Made by a program: the position numbers and the translations under genes. From Shewanella japonica (GTDB taxonomy: Bacteria; Pseudomonadota; Gammaproteobacteria; Enterobacterales; Shewanellaceae), in assembly GCF_002075795.1 (NCBI RefSeq), contig NZ_CP020472.1, positions 603,001 through 667,000 of the forward strand: DNA of 64,000 nt, given 5' to 3'. The notes under the pieces are model-generated. The model was given only the letters and a program-made list of their open reading frames with translations. It had not been told where the DNA came from and did not search any database. Positions within the stretch are counted from its first letter, which is position 1, and every line of letters starts with the position of its first letter. This document shows positions 45,615 through 53,970 of the stretch, piece after piece.

Positions 45615-45868
45615 ATCCTCTCCTCTGTCCTTTTGCCTGAGCGTTTCGCGTGACTGATAAGTCAGCCTCACTTTCGCCTTCGGCGCTGTAATGACAATCG
45701 CTGACAAACAGCGTTTGTTTACAGTCTCTCCAGAGGCTCGTCCAGTAACAGTCCTCACCACAATGTGGCACCTGAAAGAGTGCTTTACTAGCGGATAATC
45801 CACTAACTAAAGTTGCCTCGTCGGTGTGGGGTTAGTCCCCACTCTCCTGCTACCTTCATCCGAACGGA
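45615..45868 (-). ncRNA. Tandem glycine riboswitch (gcvT element)
   Basis: Two aptamers in series on the minus strand. The promoter-proximal one carries GCAGGAGAGTG, ACACCGACGAGGCAAC and GGTGAGGACTG. The second has CTCTGGAGAGACTG, GCGCCGAAGGCGAAAG and GCTCAGGCAAAAGGACAGAG. These are the conserved blocks of glycine riboswitches, and the leading GATGAAGGTAGC region fits the extra linker stem. It lies 154-407 bases upstream of the AGCS symporter start and should control it with glycine; whether binding turns it on or off is not clear from the sequence. Confidence 0.93.
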
Positions 45869-46016
45869 TCTTTTTGAAAATGCGTGTTAAATAACAAGCC
45901 ATTAATCAAAAAGGGCAATTAGCATGCGGGATATAAATCAGAGGCTCAAGAGGTGTAGATCACAGTTTGAAATCGAGGTGGTTTGCCTGCGGTAAATTTG
46001 AACAAACAGTAATATT

Positions 46017-46056
46017 AAAGGGCAGTACAGCGCTGGTTAGCACTATACTGCCCTTT
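46017..46056 (-). terminator. Terminator of the DUF805 gene
   Basis: AAAGGGCAGTA and TACTGCCCTTT pair around an inner stem-loop, 36 bases after the DUF805 stop. Confidence 0.8.
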
Positions 46057-46091
46057 GTTGGCTATTACTGAGCCCTTATTTAATTCCAAGG

Positions 46092-46469
46092 CTAGATTTC
46101 GACTTCGTTACCCTTAGGGTTAGGGCCAAAGCGGTTAGTTTCAGATTGACTGTCAGACACAAAAAAGTACAACAATACAAAAGCACCGATGAATGGAATA
46201 AGTGCGATAAGGAGCCACCATCCTGATCTATCCGTGTCATGAAGACGACGCACAGATACGCCAAGGGCAGGTAGGAATACCGCTAAAGAATAAATACCAC
46301 TTAGTAATCCATAGCCAGTTTCAGGGTTTAAGGTGCCGGTGATGTTATCAAGGATACCTAGTAGGATCCCTGCGATGACATTGAAAAGTACAAAGAACCA
46401 ATACTCCTTACGACGCGCTCGGTCTTTAAAGTTAATGTAATTCTTCAATACCTTGATATACCAATCCAT
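46092..46469 (-). CDS. DUF805 membrane protein
   Basis: 125 residues with three to four hydrophobic helices. The N-terminus (VLKNYINFKDRARRKEYWFF) and the central VSVRRLHDTDRSGWWLLIAL are the two conserved blocks of DUF805. The tail (NRFGPNPKG) is typical too. The protein sits in the inner membrane; its function is unknown. CAAGGAATC precedes the ATG. It is a single-gene unit with its own terminator. Confidence 0.93.
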   Translation of the reverse strand: MDWYIKVLKNYINFKDRARRKEYWFFVLFNVIAGILLGILDNITGTLNPETGYGLLSGIYSLAVFLPALGVSVRRLHDTDRSGWWLLIALIPFIGAFVLLYFFVSDSQSETNRFGPNPKGNEVEI

Positions 46470-46689
46470 GATGATTCCTTGTCAGTATGCTTGCTTTTTA
46501 ATCATATAGTTATAACAGCAAAGAAAGTGGAAAGGCAATGAAGGACAACATTCTTTAACTGGCGTTATGACCTCTGAAATGTCATTGGTACTTAGTAGAA
46601 GTGGCTTACTGGTTGCTTTTTGAACTAGATGTGAATTGTTGACGTATAACATGGTTACTAAGTGAACCAAACTCAATTGAGGATACGTC

Positions 46690-46959
46690 ATGGATAATGT
46701 GAACCAATCAGGCAATATCGCGACAATCATTGGTATAGCTGATGCAACCCACTATTTAGTGGGGCTGACCGATGCTGGTAATAATTTTGTAGGCTTAAAT
46801 GGCGCCGGTTCAGGCGAGTGCGTGAACTCGATTGTAGAAGCTAAAGCCCTACTAAAAAGCCATGACTATTCGGTTGCCAACCTTGAATATCAAACCGCCT
46901 ATGATGAAATGTGTGGGCTAGACAATGCGGGCAATTATCAACAAGTAATAAATTTATAA
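46690..46959 (+). CDS. Small protein of unknown function
   Basis: 89 residues, no signal peptide or membrane helix. Short glycine-asparagine repeats occur (GLTDAGNNFVGLNGAGSGEC and later GLDNAGNYQQV), giving a beta-rich look. GAGGA lies six bases before ATG 46690, which supports a real gene. I do not recognise a family. It is convergent with the PAS-GGDEF gene with 53 bases between the stops. Confidence 0.6.
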   Translation: MDNVNQSGNIATIIGIADATHYLVGLTDAGNNFVGLNGAGSGECVNSIVEAKALLKSHDYSVANLEYQTAYDEMCGLDNAGNYQQVINL

Positions 46960-47012
46960 ACTGCCTAATGGTGCGAGCCATGTAATGATGTTCTGCTCGC
47001 ACACTTCCCTCT

Positions 47013-48251
47013 CTAGCAGCAAGCATTAATCCGATTGCGGCCCTCAGCTTTAGCACGATATAGCGCGGTGTCAGCAGCGCACAATAATGCATTTGCAGTT
47101 CTGAATTGGCCGTTAATTTCACTAGCATGACCTTGGCTTACACTGACTGTAACTGATATATCCAAACCGATATCCATATAGGTCAAAGCATTAATGTTTT
47201 GCTGTATTAACTGTGCAGTTTGCTGCACTTCTTCGGTATTGCAGTTAGGCATCACTAAAGCAAATTCTTCACCACCATAGCGCGCTGCAGTGCAATCTTC
47301 ATTAGGTAAGGCGCTTTTAATTGCGTTGGCTATCTTTTGTAAACAACGATCGCCCATCACATGACCATGGTTATCATTGAAAGTTTTAAAATGATCAATA
47401 TCGATAATCAGCACACTGATTGGATCGCCTTGTTCAATGCATGTTTTCCAATGGTGCTTTAAGTCTGCATCAAATACACGGCGGTTAGACAAGTTAGTTA
47501 AGCAGTCGGTCGATGCCCATTTATACAGCTGCTGATACTCTGCGCGATACTTACTTAAATCTCTGATGATGATGCCAAATAAAGGCTCAGACATAGGAAA
47601 ATGGGTGACAGACATTTCCACATCAATGGTTTGGCCATTTGACATGTTAAGTGTGGTTTCATTAGGTAAGTGATTTAGCGGTCTTGGTTCTAATCTAGAT
47701 TCAAGGATCATTTGTTGATAGTGCGACTTTTGCGGTTCACACAAATAAGACTGCCAGCGCTGACCAATTAACGAGTTTGCTGAGGTTTTATCGCAATCAA
47801 GCAATAAAGATACAGCATGTCGATTTGCCATTTGAATATTGCCAAACTCATCGACAACAATCATCGCTTCCATTATATGTTCAACTAACGTTGATAATGA
47901 GCTGAGGGCGTGACCACCGAGTTTAGTTTCTGTAGCGTTAACATCTGTATTGACTTGATTGCTATCAGCCTTATTCGCACCGGTATTAGCACTGGTACTA
48001 GAATTAGTATGGGCGCCAGTGTGATTACTAATAGTCTGGTTGCTAATAGCGCGATTACTAATAGTGTGATTGGCTAAATTGTTTGATAAAAACTGTGGTT
48101 CAAGTTTTAAAGGGTTAGTACTCGGTGGAAGTTCATTGACGCCAAATTGACAATTGATATTGCCCGTCTTGGTGTCGCCAATAAACATGTCCATATTCAC
48201 TTGAGAAATTTGGGTTAATTGATTCTCAGCAGTGGAAGTGAGTTCTAACAT
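47013..48251 (-). CDS. PAS-GGDEF diguanylate cyclase
   Basis: 412 residues, cytoplasmic. Residues 1-125 are low-complexity, rich in Ser, Thr and Asn (NHTISNRAISNQTISNHTGA). A PAS domain follows (HIMEAMIVVDEFGNIQMANR) and then a GGDEF domain with active site RYGGEEFALVMP. The position five residues before GGEEF reads EDCT rather than RxxD, so product inhibition through the I-site is unlikely. It makes c-di-GMP in response to a PAS-bound signal that cannot be read here. TAAGGA precedes the ATG. It lies 142 bases downstream of the small beta-rich protein gene, in the same direction. Confidence 0.9.
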   Translation of the reverse strand: MLELTSTAENQLTQISQVNMDMFIGDTKTGNINCQFGVNELPPSTNPLKLEPQFLSNNLANHTISNRAISNQTISNHTGAHTNSSTSANTGANKADSNQVNTDVNATETKLGGHALSSLSTLVEHIMEAMIVVDEFGNIQMANRHAVSLLLDCDKTSANSLIGQRWQSYLCEPQKSHYQQMILESRLEPRPLNHLPNETTLNMSNGQTIDVEMSVTHFPMSEPLFGIIIRDLSKYRAEYQQLYKWASTDCLTNLSNRRVFDADLKHHWKTCIEQGDPISVLIIDIDHFKTFNDNHGHVMGDRCLQKIANAIKSALPNEDCTAARYGGEEFALVMPNCNTEEVQQTAQLIQQNINALTYMDIGLDISVTVSVSQGHASEINGQFRTANALLCAADTALYRAKAEGRNRINACC

Positions 48252-48393
48252 AACGAGTATCCTTACTAGAAAGTTAATATCGCCGCAGTGATTGCGTTTT
48301 CTAGTGATTACTCTATCGAACTCTGTTAACTACAACCTTTCGCTAACCTTCCGACTTAAGGTGTTGAATTAATTGTTTTTAAATTCTTCACCG

Positions 48394-48774
48394 TTAACAA
48401 TTTTCTACATTGCCTTGCCCCTTGTTAATGACTTGAGGGTCCTCACTAAGGAGAAGTAAGCTGTTATCAGTGTTGGTTAACACAAACTGAAACTTAGTGG
48501 TTCCGACCACTTTATCCAAGTCCATTAACTGAATTATTTGACCATCACTACTCGTAGTGACAGCATCGACTACGCCATCAAAAGGGGTTTCAAAAGCGGC
48601 GCCAACAAATTTTAATCCTTTGTCTGTAAGGTCATCTAGAAGGTAGGTAATGGTACTTTCGCCAGAAACTTCTACAGATCCAGTTTCATTACTGTATGAA
48701 AATGTCGGTACTTCATTTTTATCAATTGTGACGGTTACTGTGATAAAGGTGGCCTTGCCTGTGATATTTAACAT
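48394..48774 (-). CDS. Small beta-rich protein, possibly DP-EP family
   Basis: 126 residues without signal peptide or membrane helix. Its alternating strands ([40 protein letters not shown] then PQVIN) suggest a beta-sandwich. The D-P and E-D-P elements recall the family named DP-EP, a tentative match from memory. I use ATG 48774, which has GGAG five bases upstream; ATG 48789 directly abuts the stop codon of the upstream gene. This tight link to the winged-helix/STAND gene suggests the two products work together, for example as sensor or effector and regulator. Confidence 0.62.
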   Translation of the reverse strand: MLNITGKATFITVTVTIDKNEVPTFSYSNETGSVEVSGESTITYLLDDLTDKGLKFVGAAFETPFDGVVDAVTTSSDGQIIQLMDLDKVVGTTKFQFVLTNTDNSLLLLSEDPQVINKGQGNVENC

Positions 48775-48789
48775 GATGACTCCATTCAT

Positions 48790-51700
48790 TTAGTGAACAT
48801 TTTTAAGGTTAATTCCAGCTTCTGTAACAGTATTAAAAAGCTGGGGTTCTGAGGGTAACTCCCCTAAGCATTGCAATGCTTTAAGATAGGGAATTGTTAT
48901 TAATGGGTTCCTGTTTGTGTCGATTAAGGTTTGTAATCTAGATTTTATTTCAGTACACAAAGACTTTTCGGTTATTTTGTGATTTAGCAATGTAGAGGTC
49001 GAATAAACGAGTATCTGGCTGGATGACAGCATTGCTTTATAAGTAACATTTTGACTGTGTTTATTAGAAATGTCATGAAGCAGTTCTTCTGCGATTGAAG
49101 CATATTCATTGCTTTTATTGTATTGATTGTGATTGAAAAAGTACCTTGCTGATGAAAGATAATATTTAGCCCATACAAATTTATTTCTAGATGTATTTTT
49201 TAATGACTCATTATCTGTCATTGATACTGCCAAAGAATTAATATTGTAATTAAGTATTTGTTTATTCTGGTCATCAACTACTTCTAGTAACCTGAACATT
49301 GAATTAAACCGATCTATTTGCCATTGCTCATTTTTAGGGTCTTGTATTAACGCTTTATTTATCGCTGCGAGCCCTAATTGAGTTACTTCAAAGGCATGTT
49401 GTTTTTGATTTTGATAACGCAATAAATTGGAATGTATTTGATAGCTAGCAAATAACCTATCAAGTGCATATGGGGTTAGCTGTGCAGAAGAACTTAATAA
49501 CTCCAACTGCAGTTTTTCGTGTAATCTAATAGCTTTGTTAACATTACCTTGAGATATAACAGCAGTTGCCAACCAAGAACGGGTATCTGCAATATCTGCA
49601 ATAAGTTGAGTGTTTTGGGGTTGTTTAATCAACGCTTTTTGTTTTAACGCTAATGATTGTTGAAAAAAATCATTAGCGACATCAAAATTTTGCTGGTTTA
49701 TCGATATAGAACCTAAAGAATTATTTGCATAGGAAAGCTCCATAATTGCATCATCATTATCAGGCGCTAAGCCATACATGGTTTGGCTGTAAGCTAAGTA
49801 TTGCTCAAACCATGCTTTAGCTGCTTGCCATTCACTTTGATCGTAGTCCAATTGCCCTAACCAGAACGCATTAGCCCCTAGGGTTTTGAGTAGTTCGAAA
49901 TGTTCAGGTTGCTCAATTAATAATGCGGTGAGCTTTTCTCTAGAAGCTAACAAGGCTTCTTTGGCTTCGATAGTTTTACCCCGTGAGTAGGCGACTTCAC
50001 CCATGGCCTCTAAGGTTTGACCGTGTTGAAATCGGGCCTCAAAACTTAAGTTGGTATCGTTTGGGTTCGAAGCGTCACTGAAATATTCCAGTGCTTTTTT
50101 GTTGATACCATCCAGTAAATCCATACGCCCAATACCGCGCATTTTGTCGGCGAAATCACCCACCATAAAGCCGAGAAGGTCTTCTGCTGCTTGCCTTTTT
50201 TGTTGGGCCATTCTTTCTGCTTCGAAGCTTTTAACGCTGGCTAAAATCGAGGTGATCGTGAGTAAAAAGAGTAACGAGATGGTGAAGGTTTTTTGCCAAC
50301 GTTTGATTTTTTCGTGCTTACTCGATGCGGTAATTAATTCAATTTCTTCAGGCTCAAGCTCGAATAACGGATTGTTTTTGAGTGACTTGGCTTCTCTGAG
50401 TGGTTTACCGTCAGCCAGCAAATAAGCATGGTTCTTGTTTTCTTGTAGCCAGCGGGTGGATAAATGATGGAGTCTGCTTTTAATTCGCAAACTTTGGTTA
50501 TGCTCAGCTATCCATGAGGTTGCCCTTGGCCAGCGGCGCAGTAGCGCTTCGTGGGCAATGCTGAAGCAGGGTTCGCCGTTTTGCAGATTGGACACGAACA
50601 AACGACTGTTAATCATCGCCTGAGTCAGGGTGCGTTCTTCTTTGGTGTGCAGCTGTGCCCAGCGCGCGGTGCGACTAGTGATCGATGACTCGTCTTCCCT
50701 TAGCGTCACTAGCAGTGAAAATACATGGGGCAAGCTGGCTTTTTGCTGGGGGGTGAGCTCTGCAATAGCATCTTCGGCATTTTTGCCAATTGCCCCTTCA
50801 ATGCCGCCTAATTCTTGATACACGCTAAATAACAACTGGTTGTCTTTACTGCGCTTTAAGTAAAGTGCTTGCAGCATGTATTGCAGCATCGGCAGTGCAT
50901 CGGGGTTACTGGCAGCTTCTGCGCAGAGGATTTCATCTAAAGGTGTTGCTGTATAAGGGTCGCAGGTCCAAGTTAAATTAGCCGCAATAGCGGGCAAACG
51001 GATCATTTGCAGCAATTCGCTACGAGTCGGTGGCGATAAATCAAAATGCGCGCCTTGGCCTTTTCCTGTCATTAAACTAGGGTAGCCAACAAGCAAGGGG
51101 TAGAACTCGTTACGACAAGCACTTAATACAATAATACAGCCAGAGTTGGCGAGTTGTTCGAGTATGCCAACAAAAGCAGAACGCTGCTCATGGGTAAAAA
51201 GTGGTGAAGACAATAACACTTCTAGACGATCGATAAACAAAGCAAAATGAGTGTGAAGTTGACGATTAGCTTTAATGGCTTGTTTACATTGATTAACAAT
51301 TACTTGTGGCTCTGTAATGAGTCGGTGGGATAACGAATCAGCACTGTCGCCGTCAAACACAGGTTGGTCATTAACTTCCCAATCAAGCATTGCTCCTGCA
51401 AGTTCGATAAAGAGTTGTGATTTAGCGACATCGGCAAAGTCTAGGCTGCTGTAAGCGACTACATGCACCCCGTTATACCCTGATCCTACGGTAAGATTAG
51501 GAATAATGCCTGCATTGATTAACGATGATTTACCACTGCCGCTTGGGCCGAGTAATAAACAAAAACCGCGACCGCATTTAACTTGCTGGCTAATACGCTC
51601 AAGTAGCACGCTAATTTGTTTACTGCGGCCAAAAAAGACTTCATGAAAGTCTTCTGAGTAGGCCTGAAGACCGGGGAAAGGTGAGCCAGCACTCCACTGC

Positions 51701-52047
51701 TGATGGTTAGCAACGGTTTCATGACCTATGGGAAAATTAACATCGGCGAGGGTGCGGTAGCCTCGCTTACGAATGGTTTCAATATAACGTGGTGATGTTG
51801 CTTTATCTTCGAGTGCTCGGCGTAATTGATTGATAATTTTGTGCAGTGGATTATCGCCAATATCGGTATTAGGCCAACAGTGATTGACGATATCATCGCT
51901 ACTGAGTACTTCACCGCTGCGTTGGCATAATAAAACCAATACATCCATAGCTTTGGGTTCAAGCTGTTTTGTTTTTTTACCAAGGTTTACGCTATTGCTA
52001 TTGGGATCAACCTGCCATTCACCAAAGAAAAAAATCTCGTTTTTCAT
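48790..52047 (-). CDS. Membrane-spanning winged-helix / STAND-ATPase / TPR regulator
   Basis: 1085 residues with four parts. An OmpR-type winged helix (about 10-100, with DVLVLLCQRSGEVLSSDDIV and RKRGYRTLADVNF) is followed by an nSTAND1-like P-loop NTPase: Walker A GPSGSGKSS near 167-175 and a Walker B-like FALFIDRLE near 268-276. One membrane helix follows (about 586-606, TFTISLLFLLTITSILASV), then a long TPR-like region to the end. The layout resembles CadC/ToxR regulators with a STAND ATPase inserted between the DNA-binding domain and the membrane, so the TPR part should be periplasmic. ATG 52047 has GGA eight bases upstream. Its target may be the next gene. Confidence 0.85.
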   Translation of the reverse strand: MKNEIFFFGEWQVDPNSNSVNLGKKTKQLEPKAMDVLVLLCQRSGEVLSSDDIVNHCWPNTDIGDNPLHKIINQLRRALEDKATSPRYIETIRKRGYRTLADVNFPIGHETVANHQQWSAGSPFPGLQAYSEDFHEVFFGRSKQISVLLERISQQVKCGRGFCLLLGPSGSGKSSLINAGIIPNLTVGSGYNGVHVVAYSSLDFADVAKSQLFIELAGAMLDWEVNDQPVFDGDSADSLSHRLITEPQVIVNQCKQAIKANRQLHTHFALFIDRLEVLLSSPLFTHEQRSAFVGILEQLANSGCIIVLSACRNEFYPLLVGYPSLMTGKGQGAHFDLSPPTRSELLQMIRLPAIAANLTWTCDPYTATPLDEILCAEAASNPDALPMLQYMLQALYLKRSKDNQLLFSVYQELGGIEGAIGKNAEDAIAELTPQQKASLPHVFSLLVTLREDESSITSRTARWAQLHTKEERTLTQAMINSRLFVSNLQNGEPCFSIAHEALLRRWPRATSWIAEHNQSLRIKSRLHHLSTRWLQENKNHAYLLADGKPLREAKSLKNNPLFELEPEEIELITASSKHEKIKRWQKTFTISLLFLLTITSILASVKSFEAERMAQQKRQAAEDLLGFMVGDFADKMRGIGRMDLLDGINKKALEYFSDASNPNDTNLSFEARFQHGQTLEAMGEVAYSRGKTIEAKEALLASREKLTALLIEQPEHFELLKTLGANAFWLGQLDYDQSEWQAAKAWFEQYLAYSQTMYGLAPDNDDAIMELSYANNSLGSISINQQNFDVANDFFQQSLALKQKALIKQPQNTQLIADIADTRSWLATAVISQGNVNKAIRLHEKLQLELLSSSAQLTPYALDRLFASYQIHSNLLRYQNQKQHAFEVTQLGLAAINKALIQDPKNEQWQIDRFNSMFRLLEVVDDQNKQILNYNINSLAVSMTDNESLKNTSRNKFVWAKYYLSSARYFFNHNQYNKSNEYASIAEELLHDISNKHSQNVTYKAMLSSSQILVYSTSTLLNHKITEKSLCTEIKSRLQTLIDTNRNPLITIPYLKALQCLGELPSEPQLFNTVTEAGINLKNVH

Positions 52048-52337
52048 TATCACATTCCATTGAAAACCCAGTGTTATGCTTCATGCATTCGGTAACAGCT
52101 TATCGCGATTGCGTTTCATTAGTATTTACTTATACCAACTTGTGGTTAGATTGTAACCACTTAAAGTGTAAAAGGGAGTAAAAAACAGACTAATTGAGGA
52201 ATTGAAAAAGAGAGCGAGGGTGACCTTTAACTGGAGGTTTGTTGTCAGCGATATAGTTGCTAAAGCAAAGAGTATTCCCTTGCTGTTGTAGAAATACTTA
52301 AGCGTATCTTTTTATTATTTCCTTACAGCCACTGTTA
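52048..52337. other. Intergenic region between the STAND gene start and the kinase gene
   Basis: 290 bases. The promoter of the winged-helix/STAND gene should lie at the left end. I see no clear operator or hairpin. Confidence 0.3.
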
Positions 52338-53447
52338 TCACTTAAGCCGAGCCAGTGCCTTAGCGGTTAACGCTTCGGTGTATGGGTTAATCTTAAAGTG
52401 GTTGGGGCTCCAGCCTTTTACAAACCGCTGAAAGTCGGCCCAAGCTATTGAATATAATGGCCGCCATGTTTGCACTAATTTATCTGTACAAATGTGGGGG
52501 TGATGATGCTTGGTGCTAATAACTAACTCGTTAAAGTAATAATCAAGCCATTGTGTAATTTGAGACTCATCTTCTGAAAAGGTAATCACGCTGCTCAGCA
52601 ATAATGCCACATCTTTCATACCGCAGCCTTGGCCAACATATTGAAAATCTACCGCAGCTGCTTGTTGGTGGTTTTCGGTAAAGCAAAAGTTAGCTAGCTT
52701 GGCATCACCATGGACTAAAGTTTGAAATGGAGTATTTCTGAGCACTGTATCTATTTGTTGTGCAGCGGATTTTAGGCTTGAATCTTTGAGAGCTGCTAGT
52801 TCGTCTGGGCGGGTATCAAGGTGCCAATAAGTACCTTGTTGCCAAAGTTTTGCGTGTAATTGCTTACTTACTTTATCTGTGAGCACTTTATCTGTGACTA
52901 ATTTGTGTTTGTTGTCTGAGTAGTGCGGTGATTCACTCGCATCAAGGTTTTTGTATAAGAACTGGCCATGAAACTGTCCTAGCCATTTAAGGCAAGCTTT
53001 AATGGCAATATCATCAGCACGAGTGAGCACTTTATCAAAACCAACAGTGGCTAAGTCCTCAAGTATCAATAAGCAGTCATCACCATCTTGTTCTAGATAT
53101 AAACATTTAGGCACCCGATTATCTTGGCTACATTGGTTGGCGTAATCTTGATACCAATTAAACTCTACTTGATATGATTTTATTTTGCGCTGATGAGAAA
53201 GGGCTGTATTCCAACCTTTAGGGTGCGACTGCGCTGCGGTGCTATCTTGTGGGTCCATCACAGGTAGCTTGATATGTTTAACAATGACGCTGTGATAGGT
53301 TGAACCTGATAAGTGAGCTCTGAATAGTTCTCCGTAACCACTCCAAAGTGATTGGATTAGTTCGACTTGAGTAATGTCAGTGGCACGAGTTTGCCGTTTA
53401 ATTTGATCAAGCAGTTGTGGATTAACTTCAAAGGCATCAGTATTCAT
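52338..53447 (-). CDS. APH/choline-kinase-like phosphotransferase
   Basis: 369 residues, cytoplasmic. LVHGDAKLANFCF carries the HGDxxxxN catalytic loop of aminoglycoside and choline kinases, and AAVDFQYVGQGCGMKDVALL the metal-binding Asp (in place of DFG). The general form is that of the EcKinase/DUF1679-like group, which phosphorylates small hydroxylated molecules. The N-lobe is present (VIVKHIKLP provides the Lys). The substrate is unknown and there is no reason to call it a resistance gene. It appears monocistronic. Confidence 0.8.
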   Translation of the reverse strand: MNTDAFEVNPQLLDQIKRQTRATDITQVELIQSLWSGYGELFRAHLSGSTYHSVIVKHIKLPVMDPQDSTAAQSHPKGWNTALSHQRKIKSYQVEFNWYQDYANQCSQDNRVPKCLYLEQDGDDCLLILEDLATVGFDKVLTRADDIAIKACLKWLGQFHGQFLYKNLDASESPHYSDNKHKLVTDKVLTDKVSKQLHAKLWQQGTYWHLDTRPDELAALKDSSLKSAAQQIDTVLRNTPFQTLVHGDAKLANFCFTENHQQAAAVDFQYVGQGCGMKDVALLLSSVITFSEDESQITQWLDYYFNELVISTKHHHPHICTDKLVQTWRPLYSIAWADFQRFVKGWSPNHFKINPYTEALTAKALARLK

Positions 53448-53621
53448 TGGTATCAGTTATCTCAATTTCATTTTTAACATGCTGATAAAGGTGCAGCAAT
53501 GGATAAATTGTATGGCTAACTCACTAATAAGTGAAATAGTTCTCAAGTCTGATGGAAAAGCCATTGAGTTTTAAAGTAAATAGCGTAGTTTTAATGAATT
53601 GAAACCTGACTGGAGTTGAAG

Positions 53622-53882
53622 ATGAAACCAGGCAAGAATGACAGCAAGTTATTGAAACTTGCGATGGAAATTGGTGAAGGATATGCCAAAAAAAGAGGTT
53701 TTAAAGATTTTGGAGTGGGGATTTCACCAAAGGATAAAGTGGAGTGCATCTATCGCTTATTGGTGCAAGATGGCCTGATACAAGCGTTAGCTGAAGATAA
53801 GGATGATGGGCCAAACAGAAAACACAAACTGGTGTTATGGATAAGCAAGCAACTACCGCCAGAGCACCCGTTACTGAATTAA
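53622..53882 (+). CDS. DUF5062 small protein
   Basis: 86 residues, cytoplasmic, charged and helical (KLLKLAMEIGEGYAKKRGF, then PKDKVECIYRLLVQD and WISKQLPPEHPLLN). Length and sequence fit DUF5062, a family in Vibrio and Shewanella relatives without known function. ATG 53622 has TGGAG six bases upstream; a TTG two codons earlier is also open. It is convergent with the MscS gene, with a hairpin between them. Confidence 0.78.
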   Translation: MKPGKNDSKLLKLAMEIGEGYAKKRGFKDFGVGISPKDKVECIYRLLVQDGLIQALAEDKDDGPNRKHKLVLWISKQLPPEHPLLN

Positions 53883-53921
53883 TATTGAGGCGATACTGCA
53901 TTGCATCAATATTAAAAAATC

Positions 53922-53949
53922 AAAAAGCCAAGCGACTGCTTGGCTTTTG
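53922..53949. terminator. Bidirectional terminator between DUF5062 and MscS genes
   Basis: AAAAAGCCAAGC and GCTTGGCTTTT form the stem with loop GACT, flanked by A and T runs, between convergent genes. Confidence 0.9.
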
Positions 53950-53970
53950 TTGTTTAGCAAGGCCGTAGCA

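Noticed and set aside
52338..53447. Aminoglycoside resistance gene
   Set aside because: The HGDxxxxN loop is shared with many small-molecule kinases; length and N-lobe fit the EcKinase-like group at least as well.
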